Below are positions 42,495-54,478 of a stretch of DNA of 64,000 nucleotides, piece by piece (position 1 is the stretch's first letter; every line of letters starts with the position of its first letter). Position numbers and translations under genes: made by a program. Source of the DNA: Cytidiella melzeri (Eukaryota > Basidiomycota > Agaricomycetes > Polyporales > Irpicaceae); assembly GCA_022592445.1 (NCBI GenBank), contig JABYQR010000185.1, positions 24,510-88,509 on the forward strand, in the 5' to 3' direction. The notes below the pieces were generated by a model. The model was not told where the DNA came from. It did no database searches and was given only the letters and a program-made list of their open reading frames with translations.

Positions 42495-44267
42495 ATGCCG
42501 TCTACCACTGTCTTTACTGGCGTTATCGCAGCTTTCTACGCTCTCTTGCGCTATATCGAATTGCTCTTTGCTATTTTCCCCGGAGGTCGTGGGGACCTCG
42601 AGTCGGGGCCGCACCCGGATGGCGTCGCTACCTCCGACTCGCAGGGTACAGATTCTTCCTCATTCCACTGCCAAGGCCTGGATGAAAGCTTTGTTTACAC
42701 CGGCCCCTTCTGTGAGTTGTCAACAGCACCTATTATTTATTGTGCTGACGTCAAGCAAGTGCCGTCTCCCCAGGCAACTTCATCTCCTCGGCGGGCTAAT
42801 CCTGACCCGCTATTATCAAGTCACCGCGGCCTAAGAATGGACGATGATCAAGAGACTGGGGACATTGGTCAATGTGAGCCTTCTACTATTCACCTGCAGC
42901 GTCGTTTTGCTGACGAACAACGGTCTTGGTATCAGTGTTCCTGGTTTCCATTGAGCCACAAACTTGCAGCCCTGTAATATGGTATGTCCGAGCATTGTAA
43001 ATGTGGTATTCAGCGTCCATTCTGACTTTCGTCGTATAGCGATTCACCAAAGGAGGTCGCTACCGTTCTTGGTCCGAACGCTCGCACCAGTACGTCCTGC
43101 AGCTCAGCAGTACATTTGCTCGATGAGACTGACACCTTCCTTCTAGCCGTGCTGCGCGCAACGAATCCAGATGAATATGACGGCACACCTCCAGCGGGAG
43201 AAGAATACATACAGTCTATCAACGGCGGTAGCATCATAGCCTCCCCTTGTCCTTCTCTTCTAGATACGCCAGCCTCATCTTCGACTGCCTGGACTGGACC
43301 CCCAACGCCGCACCTCGCACAGGAGATCGAATCCATACAGTCTCAGCCAGTCACCAAGTCGACGAGCCTCGCAGAGAAGCGCGGCTACACCAAGTTCATC
43401 AAGCTGAATAGTATAGCCATGAATGCGGGCACTCACTCGTCGACAGTGAAATGCCGCAACGGCAACGACGCGACATCGGGACGCGACACTCCTTTTTCTG
43501 AAATTGGGACGTCGACTCCTTTACCTCGGTACACGCCAACCGATACCGAGTTCCAACCTCCGAACAACATGCGCATGCATGGCCGCTCGGCATCCAGTCA
43601 AGCCCAAGCTCGTGCTCCCAGCTACTTCAGGTCAAGGCCAACTCCATCTCGCGCGGTCAGACGCAACGTGGTATTCTGCTACGTCACAGCTCAGACGGCA
43701 ACGACGAGCACCTGCGAGCCTCTCATGTCTACATTAGGGAGCTTGACATTGAATGCCGAGGAGCTGGTAGAATCTCAGCCGAGTTCTTCTCCAACGGCAC
43801 TAGAACCCGTCGACGCACTTGTGGCCGAGGTTCTTTCGAGGTTGAGAATTGAGGTACCGATGTTGGGTAATACTGCTGGAGTCGCTTTGCGTCCTCTGAT
43901 TCTTCCACGCGAATTGGAGAACAGAACAACATCTGATCCGACGAATACGCAAGCTACCGCGACACGTCCACTTCTTCTGCCTCGGCAGGTCGCAGATCGT
44001 ATTGCTCTCGGAAGCTCTACGGATCAGCAGCCCGACGGGGGTGTGACAACGCCTACCCAATGTGGATCGTCTGCAGACGACATGAGTATATACTCCCAGG
44101 CGTCCTGGCAAGAAGGCAGCCCGTGCACGGTCCGCAACAAACGCAACTTTGAGGCGTTCGAAGAGGCAGGCTTACATGTGGCTCTGGGCTCGCAAGGAGT
44201 TTCGTCGCGATCGCATAAACGCAGGGCGATCTGCATGCCGAACGTCAACGTACCACAACGATCTTGA
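42495..44267 (+). CDS. Hypothetical Ser/Pro-rich protein with N-terminal hydrophobic helix
   Basis: Start at ATG 42495 (MPSTTVFTGVIAAFYALLRY), which encodes a hydrophobic helix that may be a membrane anchor or signal. The rest is mostly disordered. The last large exon runs from about 43040 to the stop at 44265-44267 and includes a leucine-rich stretch (SLTLNAEELVE, ALVAEVLSRLRIEV) and two copies of an LPR motif (RPLILPRELENR and RPLLLPRQVADR). Introns at ~42710-42770 and ~42980-43038 are plausible, but the middle is not certain. No known family is recognised. Confidence 0.55.
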
Positions 44268-44363
44268 ACGCCCCTGCTCCATTTTCCCGCGAGAGATATC
44301 AACTTAATCTATATTCGACGTATATTAGTCTATATGCATGTCTGCAGATGTACTTCCCGTGTA

Positions 44364-45670
44364 TCAATTATTTTTAATGAAGTCTGTTACAAGCTTCTTG
44401 AATTCATTCGGCCTGAGGAAAGGATGTCAACCAAATGTTTATGAGAAATGCATTTGCGCACTTACTTCTCCGCGTGTACTGTAGAGCCGCAATCAGGCTT
44501 AGCGAAAGACAGAGCAGATGGTAGGGAATATACTCACCCCAGTGACCTGTGTCGAGTGTTTCTAGTTTCATGTTCGGGAAGAATTGCTTCGCGAGCGATA
44601 TATTGTTATGGTTAATGTACCTTTCAGCAGCAATTCATGGGTAGGCGCACATGAGACTGTAGCCAAGAGTACTCACTTGCTTCTCGTACCCTTGATAAAC
44701 AGGGTAGGACCTTGCCATGTGTTTTCACCTGGCTCGAAAGGGAAACTGCCGATATCCGGTATAGCGTCTCCAATAACTTCCAGCGGTACACGGAATTTCA
44801 ATGCATGGTGGGGATGGTCGTGAACCGCAGGAAGGAGGTTAGTAAGCAAAAAGGCTCTTGTCATATTATCCTGCGAGTGTCGTCAATGGAGGTAGTCACT
44901 TCACAAGGCCGGAGCAATCCATACCGATTCATACGGAGTCATGATATCCTGAGCTTCCTTGCGTGTAGACACTTTGCTGTCTTCAATCTTCTTCATCGCC
45001 TCGACGTATCTCTGAAATTCTGGGGAGAGCGCGCCTTTCGAGGGGGCGATGTCTGCGACTAAAAGATGGGCAAGCAGATCGTGTGGAAGCTCAGAGTCCA
45101 GGGCAACGGACATGGCTACTTTTCCTCCCCTATATCGGTACATGTTGACGATATGGCATTTGATGACTGAAGAGACCTACATGGAATGGCCAAGCAGGGA
45201 GATGTTTCGAAGAGAATGCTTGTGGCAAAAGTCGAGCACGTCTACCGCCATGGCGGAGTACGTCATGGGCTCAGCGTGTGGTGCTTCACCGTGGTTCCTA
45301 AGGTCCTTTCTACGGTATGAACTACCTTGACTGGTAAGGGTGAGGTTGAATGCTCACCAATGTGTAAACAGGACGCTCCAACTCCCGGGAAAAGGCTTTC
45401 GCCAGAGAAGTCCAGTTACGTTTCATCCCGCTTTACAATAATTATCAGTAGCTGCAGAATAAAATAAGTGTTTGAATGCGTTTGAACGTACAACAAGCCG
45501 TGAAGGATGACCAGTGGGTTGTTGGTCTCGTTGCCGTTAAAGGGCACATATTTATCGTATGGGAGGTCAACAGAGCGTATCGTCGATATACATCTTCGCG
45601 GCAGCAGAGAAGACGATGGTTTGAGAGCTCTTGCCGTCGAGGCTCGCACGTATCTACCCAGCGCACTCAT
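44364..45670 (-). CDS. Alpha/beta hydrolase, ABHD11/Imo32-like, probably mitochondrial
   Basis: Minus-strand multi-exon gene from ATG 45670 to TGA 44366-44364. The first ~30 residues are Arg/Ser/Ala-rich without acids (MSALGRYVRASTARAL...), typical of a mitochondrial targeting peptide. Core motifs: NPLVILHGLFGMKRNW (joined over an intron; oxyanion-hole side), DLRNHGEAPH, GHSMGGKVAMSVAL with the nucleophile Ser, a TRAFLLTNLL region, and a GHW near the end for the catalytic His. The end is KPNEFKKLVTDFIKNN. Introns are about 50-65 nt. ABHD11-type enzymes act on acyl groups in mitochondria; the natural substrate is unclear in fungi. Confidence 0.88.
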
Positions 45671-45909
45671 GGCAAGCTGTATAGGTCCGGTTCAAGCACG
45701 TCGGCTGCCGAAACGGGACTCGAGCTTCCGAGCCGGCAAGACCCGAGCTTGCCCTAAAGTTGACCGCTCAAAATTTCTTTTTGTGCGCGCCAGAGGTTGA
45801 GGTCGACGTGCATGGTGGTGAGTGTCTTTCATTGTTTTCGCGTCTTTTTTCGAAGAGATGATACTTGTTTTGTCTTGAGTACGTGGACACTTTACCAGTG
45901 CCTCATACG

Positions 45910-46885
45910 ATGCTATCGAATTTTGTCATAGTTACACTGATCGGTTCTCTAGTGCTCTTCAAGTTGAACTCTTTGCTGATGCCGCCCTCTCTTTACAGAT
46001 CCTCGCTAGGTGTTCGTGTATATGTAGAAGATGAGCGGATGACATGGCGGTATTGGCATACGTACAGTGAGTATCCTCCCATCCCTTTGAACGTCCTTCT
46101 ACGGTTTGCAGTGATGATATACAATCATTCAAACTAGAGTATCTGAGAGCTCACAAGGCTCGATGCTTTTATTATATCTGTCAATCCCCTGATGCACTCT
46201 CTCATTCATGTTCATGCCCTCTCGCAACATGCATACTTACTCCTTTGCTTCGTAGACCCCAAAGGTTAGTCTCACAGTTCTGGACCCAACGACTGCCACG
46301 ATGATACACACGGAATTACCGCCTGACCTCTAAACTTAACGAGGATCCCCGTGACGACAATTCCAAGGCTGTATTTTATACTTTCTGAGCTCTCTGGTCC
46401 TTACCTTCTTGGACAAGCTGCTCACTCTGGCTTCTCAATAGGCATATGGCTGGTGGAGGTATCAGGCATTGAGCTTGTTCTGGGTGTATGTGAGTATTGT
46501 GGCCGTTCTTCATTCTGAATGATGCATACATCACGACGGTCTTCGTACAATTCGTGCCGAAAGGGCCCGCACAGCTCAATTTTCTTCGGGCACCCCATTC
46601 TGACTCATCCTTTGGCGTTGACATGTCACATCATGCTCACCCGCCCTCTTCCCAGGTTTTTGCTTCGCTCAAGACAATATCAACGCCGCGAACACCTGTT
46701 AGAAGTGTGAGTATCTCCATTCACTTGCGTTTAGGATGAATATCTTCAAATCAATCAACTAGAAGCTGTTGCTTAGCTTCGGCAATGATTAGTTTTCTTT
46801 ACCACATTCTGAACCTCTCATGCTGGTATTAACTTACAGTTGAACTAACCTCATCTTCACAGATCGCATCTGGTATGCGTACATA
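45910..46885 (+). CDS. Possible small Trp/Tyr-rich membrane protein gene
   Basis: From an ATG at 45910 a frame encodes a hydrophobic helix (FVIVTLIGSLVLFKLNSLLM) and SSLGVRVYVEDERMTWRYWHTY, then meets GTGAGT. Further short segments bounded by AG and GT (ACCCCAAAG near 46259; KAYGWWRYQALSLFWVY near 46445; VFASLKTISTPRTPVRS near 46660; a last bit ending near 46880) could continue it to about 100 residues. Splice phase between the small exons did not fully agree, so the structure is doubtful. No family is recognised. Confidence 0.3.
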
Positions 46886-47065
46886 ACTGCGTGTGGTGAA
46901 CGTGCATATGTGACTGTACTAAGACGAAATATAACAATACAAGTGTGTGTGAGAGATGTATGAAAAAATGCGGTGATATGAAGGGGATGTCCGAAAGAAA
47001 GGCACTGGGTATGTAATATTATGACCGCATGTGTGATAATTTCTGCGTGTGGTCAAGTGGCCCTC

Positions 47066-48294
47066 TTAGACAGGGTTGTTGTTCGGATACCCACTACCAT
47101 TCGTGTTCGATAAATCTTGTTCCAGAATCCCGTTCGAGCGAGTCTCCTGGCTGTTGCGCGTCCTCGAACCCCTAGACTGCGAGCGGCGACTGGCAACTTT
47201 GGAAACCGGGTTAGGAGGCGATTGCATGACGTCTGTCTCGTCTGCACCTGGGTTGAGCGTCCAATATTTGTATCTGCAAGACGAAGAAAAAGCACATGAG
47301 TATGAATACAGAGGTTGTGACTACAAAGTGTTTGACGTACTGCTTGAGGGCGACGTAGAACGTAGACGCGACAAGAGATCCGATACCAGGGCCGACCCAG
47401 TACTAGAGCAACGACTCAGTTTCATTGAACCAAAATATTTAATGTGACTTACGATCCACTGTGTCCCGTACGGAAAGCCCGTGACAGCCGCAGGACCGAA
47501 CGACCGAGCGGTGTTCATGCCTGCGCCGGTAAAGTTCACAGCGAACAAGTGGCACGCGAGAAGCGTCAAACCGATTCCGACCTAGAACGTTGATAGAATT
47601 CAGTTTCTTGCCATGCACAATAGATAGAGACGGAGGGAACACGACAAGTGCACTTACGGGAGCAAAAGGCGTGGCGTTGTGCTTTTCTGCTGCTAGCATC
47701 AGCACCGCAAGGCAGAGTGCGGCGGTTATGAACGCCTCAATAAATACGGCCTGGGCGGGGTTAACGCCTGGACCAGGATACGTACTGGTAAGAAAAGCAG
47801 ACTGGTCAACTACCGCGCTCGATAGAGAGAGGGCGGGTACGGGCTCACTTTGATTGCAAGCTTCCTGGCGTCAATGCCAAGACGAGAGCGGCGGCGACGA
47901 TGCCGCCTACTAACTGAGCAATGCAATAGAGCACAAATCGTAGGGGACCAATGACGCCTGTGATAAGCAAGGCAAGGGAGACGTTGGGGTTGAATAGGCC
48001 ACCGGTGACTCGGAAGAAGAGCCAAGTTGACACGAGGAGACTGAGTCCGAAGGACAAGGAGATGTACATGACGCGGTCGACGGAGAAACTCGGTATGCCC
48101 TGTGCTCTCGCCTCGAATGCGGACGCTTGCACACCACCAAAGGCGAGGGTGAGGAATGTAACTGTGCCAAAGAACTCGAGGATGGCCGCCTGGAGATCCT
48201 GCGCGGCGTTCGCGACCAAGCCACTGCGGCCGACTTGTTTGGACGCCATGGGTTCGCTGGACTCTCTGTTACTCCGTGGTGACCTGAACGGCAT
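47066..48294 (-). CDS. Aquaporin (MIP family) with altered NPA motifs
   Basis: Minus-strand exons beginning 48294-47849, then about 47784-47660, ~47580-47456, ~47420-47340 and ~47275-47066. The protein has six predicted membrane helices: ILEFFGTVTFLTLAFGG; MYISLSFGLSLLVSTWLFF; FVLYCIAQLVGGIVAAALV; VFIEAFITAALCLAVLML; VGIGLTLLACHLFAVNFTG; YWVGPGIGSLVASTFYVAL. The first pore box reads NPN (LFNPNVSLAL) and the second NTA (GMNTARSFGP) in place of NPA and NPA; the Arg of the selectivity filter (AR-S) is present. The C-terminal tail is hydrophilic. Aquaporins pass water or small solutes; selectivity here cannot be inferred with confidence because of the altered boxes. Confidence 0.9.
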
Positions 48295-48694
48295 TTTGAG
48301 TCTTTGGTGTGCGAGGGACGTGCACGAGGTAGAGGGAGTAGGGTGAGCGGCGGGTGGGTGTCAAAATCAACGGTGTTAGGGAAGATATACTGGGACTACT
48401 TGGAGCGGCTGGCAGTCTAAACGACAGGAGCCGATCAATTATCAGTGCGCGAAAAACGTCAGAGTGGGGGGATACATACATGGTGGAACCAGAATTGAAT
48501 GATCGACTGACTGAATCCCAATGTTCCGCTGGGTTTACCGGGACAGAGCTGGAGCGTGCAGTGCCCAGGCAAGGGTTGAAACACCAGGCATAGCTTGAAC
48601 CACTTGCCATATGCGGAAGGCTCCACTACCAGCTATAGCACGACACGACCTAGTATCAATCACGTGCACTCTCAAGCTCAAGCTTCGACCATCG

Positions 48695-49532
48695 CTAGTC
48701 CCAGTCAGCCCTCGACCGTCCCCGTTTCACAGCGCTTCTGCTCTCCTTCAGTTGCCTCCGCCGCACCTTCTCCACACTCTCCAGTCTACGAACCTTCTCT
48801 TTCTGCTCTTCCGACGCTTCATTCACCACGGACGCACTAGAGGCTGCCAAGACAATCGTATGGAGCTACAAAACACCGTCCAGAATAAAATGTTTCGATC
48901 AGGACCGTTCCACACTGCACGGCGGCAAGACAGGATTGGGCAGTCGGGCCCCTGAGCGGTGCGACGTCACCCATGAGCACAATACAAAGTCACCCACCTT
49001 GGATAGACAGTCTGCCAGGTTCTGCGACTGGGATCGAGAAGCGGTGGAGGTTACCAGCAACGATTGGCTTGAAGCGACGTAGTGCGGCTGTCAAAAGCTG
49101 GGTTACATCCCGAAGAGGTAGACTGTCCGAACGGCTGACGTACCGATTGTCTCAGAGCCTGGTGGGCCCACAGCGGTATCCAAGACGCACCGAGCAAGCA
49201 TCGTACCGTGGCTTTTGTGTTGACTTTATTCACATTCTGTCGACGACTGGGTCAATGACTTTTAACGAGTGGCTGTAGAGGGACTGGTGAGGCACCTGTC
49301 CGCCAGGCCCCGAGCTTCGTGCGAAGGACAACTCTACAAGTTCTTTCGGCACCGCTTGCGTCCTAAACTGGGCTATCCAGCTCCGTGCTTGGGCGTTGTC
49401 GGAAGGTGTGTGGAGGTGAGGCAGCTTTGGCGGGTCGGGTAGGCTCCAAGTGGCCATTGTCCTGGCAGGGAATGTGAATGGAGTCAGCGTCCTTGGAAGT
49501 CTTGTGAGGAATGTAGCCATCTTGTAGTACAT
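48695..49532 (-). CDS. Mitochondrial class-I release-factor-like protein (ICT1/Pth4 type)
   Basis: Minus-strand gene; ATG at 49532 with a second Met at 49520. The N-terminus is basic and Ser/Thr-rich (MATFLTRLPRTLTPFTFPAR), fitting a mitochondrial import signal. The GGQ motif occurs in LSFARSSGPGGQ, split from NVNKVNTKATVRC by an intron at ~49296-49240. Further exons encode SRSQSQNLADCLSKL-type sequence and a basic C-terminal helix (EEQKEKVRRLESVEKVRRRQ), ending at 48697-48695 (ADWD). The length is short, without the codon-recognition domain of full release factors, so it matches ICT1-like peptidyl-tRNA hydrolases that rescue stalled mitochondrial ribosomes. Exons 3 and 4 are approximate. Confidence 0.85.
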
Positions 49533-50422
49533 TCACGCAACGTCTGCAGGTATGTAGAGAGACATCACCGTTGGTTTACAACAGTGAGCGCTCTCTTCAA
49601 ATCGGACTTTGAACTGGACGTTTATACTTGAAGTATGTCCACCACGAGCTCTATCGATAGCTATGTCAGCGACATGGGTTCTCGGAGGGAGTGCGATATC
49701 TGACAGAGTATTCCAACGCGTCATCAAACTAGTTCTGCACCACTTTCTGAACAAACTTTCTGAACAAGATAGCATTCACATGCTTCGTCCTCGAGCTCGG
49801 CTTGTCAGAGAAATGAGTGTTCTCTACCGCAGAGTTCCGACGCTCCATAACCACAACTCATGCTGCAACTGCACAGCTCATATCCTCTACTGCTCTCTCT
49901 TCTGCACAGCCGTGTGTGCAGTCTTGCACAACTCATGACATCAGGTCTTTCGCCTCTCAAACACAACGAGGCCCTGATCGCTCGTCGACTTCGTCACCGT
50001 TGCGGGGTTCTAATGCGCAGGGCCCTCGCACACCCGCAATGCGCGCACCAGTCCATTCGTCCCTCTCGTCCGTATTTATAGACAACACTGCCAGTTCCTC
50101 AACTCGTCCCCTACCGTCGCTTTCCGACAGAACACCCTCGCGATATCCTAGTCCGCTCATGCAGCAGGTCTGATTATAAAAAGGTACTTGTCCTACCCGA
50201 CCTCGGTGGCGGTGATCCCCTCCGAGGACGTCCTCCAACGAGGCACCCGGCGCCCCTTCTCTGTTCTCTTTCAAACACCACTCACACCATATCCGATACG
50301 CGTGTATTGTCCCCAAATGCGCTTCCTGCTCTTTCACCCTCCAACTCTTTGTCCTTGGTGCTATATCACAGCGCTGATTCCGCCTGCGATCTAGACACGA
50401 TCTCCAACGTACCCACCCTCTG
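49533..50422. promoter_or_regulatory. Divergent promoter region, release factor / small DUF-like gene
   Basis: About 890 bases between divergently transcribed genes. No further coding gene is recognised, although plus-strand frames of around 110 codons occur. No clear TATA box is assigned. Confidence 0.4.
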
Positions 50423-50916
50423 ATGACAAACCATCTCTGGCTGGTATGGTACCGAGCTCAAACTCCCTTGGGCCCAAAGCACTGGTCGCTGTTCGTCACG
50501 TACGATACGGACGAACAGGCGTTGGGAACCATCTACCACGTCCGTTCAATCTCTTTGTCCGTGGATTTTTTGTGGCAATCTACAGCTCACTCTCTCTCGC
50601 CCAGGTCGAAGGCAACGGCTGGGGCACAGGTCAATTCACGTTCATACTCCGTCGAGGTGCGCAGCTCAAAGGCGCACGGGGGAGCCAGGCGTACGAGGGG
50701 AGACTGTACCTGGGAGAGATCCGGGACGGGGTGAACGAGATGATGCAAGAGTATTGCGAGGCCGCGACGGAGATGATCAACGAACACAATGACGCGCACG
50801 TCGTGGGCGAGTCGAATTGTCAGGACTGGTGTTTGTTGGTGATCAAGTGTTTGGAGGACGGGAAGCTCATACCGGGGGGTATAAAGTCAAGGGCAAAGGC
50901 GTGTCCGAGGCGGTGA
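50423..50916 (+). CDS. Small conserved fungal protein of unknown function
   Basis: Two exons (50423-50539, 50605-50916) give 142 residues. The start MTNHLWLVWYRAQTPLGPKHW with SLFVTYDTDEQALGTIYH and a later GNGWGTGQFTF, LGEIRDGVNEMMQEYC and SNCQDWCLLVIKCLEDGKLI is a pattern I recall from widespread Agaricomycete hypothetical proteins (often annotated as a DUF). The HW ... N.QDWC arrangement is reminiscent of a cysteine-protease-like or NlpC-like fold, but that is only a resemblance. The divergent neighbour is the release factor gene. Confidence 0.8.
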
Positions 50917-52009
50917 TGGTGGTCGGAAGGGTTTGGTTTTGGGATCATAATGTGCAGGATTCACATTAGCCTAGACGGGCAACACGGGCGATGGGGTATA
51001 CCCTTGGAACTTTTAGGAGCATTGAAGTATACCTTAATTGAACAATGTATCGATAGCTTATAGCCTAGGGCACATTGTGTGTATGTTATCTTGTCGTAAT
51101 CTATTGGAGAGTACTATTGTTCTGCAGTGCATGGAGTATAGTAGTGTTCGCGGGCGGCTGCATGTAGGGCTGTGCGAGATGGAGAGCCCACGGGAAGCTT
51201 GCCAGTGTGATGATTGCCAGGATACATCGGACTACAGGTGAGATTATGTGATCCTTGGCTGCGCACACGTCACGAGAATGTCGCACAGTTCACTCTGATA
51301 CATTCTCGCAAGGACTATGGTGTCCGTGTGGGATCTCTGGCTATGTAGAATTGCTCAGGCGCAGTCCGTCGCTGCGCGAGTGAGCGTGAGGAGTTCCGGT
51401 TGTGAGTAGTACGTGTCCAAAGTCACTCGCACGCTGGGTCGTACTCATGTCAAAGACTTTGTGGCGTCACCGTGACGGTAAACTATCCGTCGTAAGCAGA
51501 AACTCCACGTGAAAATGTCGGTGAAAGCTCGGGGGCGCGATCATACACAGCGGCGGAGGGCCGCTCATAGCTCTTGCTTTCGTTCCTGCACTGGCTATTT
51601 TTCGAGCGAGATCGAGCTGTGTAGTAGTCTTACGAGCTGTGGGAATCGCTCGCACGTGGACTGCCGCGCATGGAGCAGCTGCGGCATCATTACTCTGCGG
51701 ACTCCCAGGACATGGCTTTTTGAATTCTCACTTCCATCTATCCACGCTCCACCATAGTTGACCGCGGACTACCACCTCCTCTATTTACCGCATTGCCGAA
51801 ATGTATCCAACAGATAAGCTGGCCATGACGCACCCGGACCGCCGCCACTACCGCTGAAACCTTGTGGAATTAGCGTTGATTAAAGGTGCGCTAACATATA
51901 TAATATATCACTCCCTCTACCGCCTCCCCCCTTCCACACAAAGCAAACGACCTCTCCCCCTCCCCTCCGACTCCCCAGCGAGCTCTCCCCATATGCGACG
52001 AGCGCGACG
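50917..52009. other. Intergenic, no gene seen
   Basis: About 1.1 kb without a recognisable coding gene. Around 51896-51905 ATATATAATATA sits ~105 bp ahead of the next start codon and may act as its TATA-like element. Confidence 0.45.
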
Positions 52010-52597
52010 ATGGTCAACCCTGGCGTCATCCCTCTCGCCTTGCTCAGCGCCGCCCTCGTCATCGGCGGTCTGTCCATGTTCTATTTGACGCGACGGATCG
52101 CACGCGTGCGCCTCGAGCAGGAAATCGAGAGAACGCTCCAGGCGCGGTTAGAGGCAGAGAGAGTGGAGAGAGACAGACCGCCCCTCGTGGATGTGTACAT
52201 CCAGCAGCCGGATAAAGGACTTGTGGTCGATTTCGACGGGTTGTTGTGGACGGACGTTCTGGTATGTTCTCTTTCGAGAGGGATCCGTGTTAACGCCCCC
52301 CTTGTGTACTGATTGAGGTGTGGGGGGTTTTAGCCTTTAGGTGTGCGACTGAACGAAGGAAGGTGTTGTCCACATCCTCATCGCGTCGTCGAAAATCGTC
52401 CCGGTTACGACAAGCGATCGCTCGTCGATGGGAACGTGTTGGAGGTGTCGGTTGGCATTGCTATGCCCCGGCCTTCGTCGCAGGCAGATCTCGACATGAT
52501 CGCACCTCTGGCATCTTTCGAGTACTGCATCGGAACGTCAGAGACGGTTGTTTGCACTCTGCTCGGAGCAAGACAACGTTTGGTGGGAATCAACTAA
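52010..52597 (+). CDS. Small single-pass membrane protein, function unknown
   Basis: Two exons (52010-52261, 52334-52597; 72-nt intron) give 171 residues. An N-terminal hydrophobic helix (VIPLALLSAALVIGGLSMFYL) is followed by RRIARV and a charged helix (EQEIERTLQARLEAERVERD), so it is likely a signal-anchored protein with the bulk facing the cytosol. The C-terminal half is compact (VDVYIQQPDKGLVVDFDGLL, EVSVGIAMPRPSS, FEYCIGTSETVVC) without a known family signature. Confidence 0.8.
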
Positions 52598-53317
52598 GGA
52601 TTGGATGTGTGCCCGAAGGGGGATTTGGTGGAAGGTGGAGGTGATACAGTACATGCACGGTGCTGCCCCCTCAGCATAGTCCTTTCGTTTTGATTACACG
52701 AATGCTGAACCATCTTGAACTATCTATTGTAGAGTTTTTAACGTTTATAGCATATGTACCACGTATTTGTCCAACATCCCTGCAATCATCCGATTTGTAT
52801 GTATGGGGACGACTTGGAGATGTTGCTCGATACGACTCCGTCTCTCCTTCGCGGTATGTGCGGTGATCGGGAAGCGTTGCACACCACCACCGCACCCGCG
52901 ACCGATGGGGACATTGCAGTTAGCTTTGAATCCAAGGACTCGTGACCTGGCCGTAACCAGAGAATTATGAGCCCGCGAGTACTGAGAGCAGCTCGTTTGT
53001 AACTTTACTTGGCGCGCTATATACGTACATGACTCTCGATTGTCTGTACAGTAGTGGCGTAATCAAATTCATTTACCAATGGACGCGCGTCTAGGCACGT
53101 TGTTTCTATTGGCGTCGACAACAGAATGGGAGATCGTAGCGTTTCAGGTTCAGCGAAGATGGCGACTTTCGCCTATGATCTTATTCAACTAAAGCTCGCG
53201 ACAGCTGATACCAGCTGATCGATGTGCTGGAGCAACAAAGTTATTAGCACTGTACACATAATCTGATTATTGATGCTTCCCCCCCTTATTGAAGGCCTGA
53301 GAACTTCATGATCCGTG
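52598..53317. other. Intergenic, start of a gene-poor repeat region
   Basis: About 720 bases with no recognised gene or repeat; the last gene to the left is the small membrane protein. Confidence 0.4.
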
Positions 53318-53520
53318 TGTAACAGTAAAGGTTACACTCACCAGATAAGTGGTTAACTTGAAGGGGAGTTGGTGAGATAGAGAGTTGGAGTGGTGGTGAG
53401 CAAAGTACTTGTGGGTACTGAGTAGTCCTCAATCAACAGAGTGGATAAGACTGAGGGGATATGCCCTCAGGAGTGCCTCTATATATACATGAAGGGGAGG
53501 ACCCCAGGTACTACCCTACA
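53318..53520 (+). repeat. LTR-like dispersed repeat, copy 1
   Basis: Starts TGTAACAG and ends CCCTACA, giving TGTA...TACA termini as in an LTR. Contains a TATA-like CTATATATAC and a small hairpin (TGAGGG/CCCTCA). It matches 54263-54478 along nearly its whole length, with scattered differences and short indels. No matching 5-bp flank was found. Confidence 0.75.
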
Positions 53521-54262
53521 TCGGGTAAATGAACAAAATGTTATCGCACTTTATATTGCGTCCCAGGGGTTTATCGCGCGCGCTTGACATTATAATGATG
53601 TCCGCATAAGGCAGGTCCTTTAGATTGCATTGTAAAGGCCAAGTGGCATGCAGTAAAAATTTTAAACTAATGTAAAGGCCCAGCACTCGATGTAAAGCAG
53701 TAGTGGCAGTAATAAATTACATTGTTAACCATTATAACAGCTGTCACATCATGTCACACCGCGTCTGGGACCAGATGCAAGGTGCTGGCGACCACAACAT
53801 CCTCTGAGTCTGAGAACATCCATTACAACAGACAGACCTACGTGAATATAGGTTGTATACGTCTCGGCTCAGACCTTTCGTCTACAGGATGGCGACCCTC
53901 AAGCCTGGTACCAAAACTATCCGCTTTCGCCGTCCCACAAACCAGCCTTCAGGAGACAAGCCCTCTGCGCCTTCAATTCAAAAGAACAGACATGCAGGTC
54001 TCCTGCAAGACCAACTGCGACGGTCGCAGAAGGCCGCCACCCATGTGTGCAAGCTTCTCACTCGTCTTCCGTATATTTCTGCTTGTGAGGGTGATAGGTG
54101 CGATGTATTCTGGACTGAGTGATTGTGATGAAGGTATGTACTCGTTCTCTCCAGCACATACGTGGGTACTTAGTGACGTCTAACTAGTGTTCAAATTTTG
54201 GGAACCTCTGCACTACCTTGATCGTGGACATGCACTCCAAACGTGGAAGACGTCGCCCAACT
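53521..54262. other. Spacer between two LTR-like copies, possible gene remnant
   Basis: From 53889 a 78-codon frame (MATLKPGTKTIRFRRPTNQP ...) looks coding-like, being basic with good codon texture. It has no complete gene around it and no recognised family, so it is best seen as a fragment. Confidence 0.35.
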
Positions 54263-54478
54263 TGTAACAGTTAAGGTTACACTCACCAGATAGTTGATAT
54301 CGAGGGGAAGATAGTGAGATAGAGAGTAGAGTGTAGGTGAGAGTGTGTACTGGGGAGTACGAAGTAGTCCTTGATCAACAGAGTGGATAAGACTGAGGGG
54401 ATATGCCCTCAGGAGTGCCTCTATATATACATGAAGGGGAGGACCCCAGGTACTACCCTAAGACCCCTAATACCTACA
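54263..54478 (+). repeat. LTR-like dispersed repeat, copy 2
   Basis: Starts TGTAACAG and can be ended at CCTACA (54478), again TGTA...TACA. The last ~110 bases (from GTCCTTGATCAACAG to CAGGTACTACCCTA) are almost identical to copy 1. Copies 1 and 2 are in the same orientation, 742 bases apart. Confidence 0.75.

Noticed and set aside
49817..50173. Plus-strand frame of 118 codons upstream of the small DUF-like gene
   Set aside because: Composition is Ser/Thr/Arg-rich without family resemblance and lies in a divergent promoter region; treated as a chance frame.
53318..54478. Intact miniature LTR retrotransposon
   Set aside because: No convincing primer-binding site after copy 1, no polypurine tract before copy 2 and no matching outer flanks, so two separate LTR-like copies are reported.
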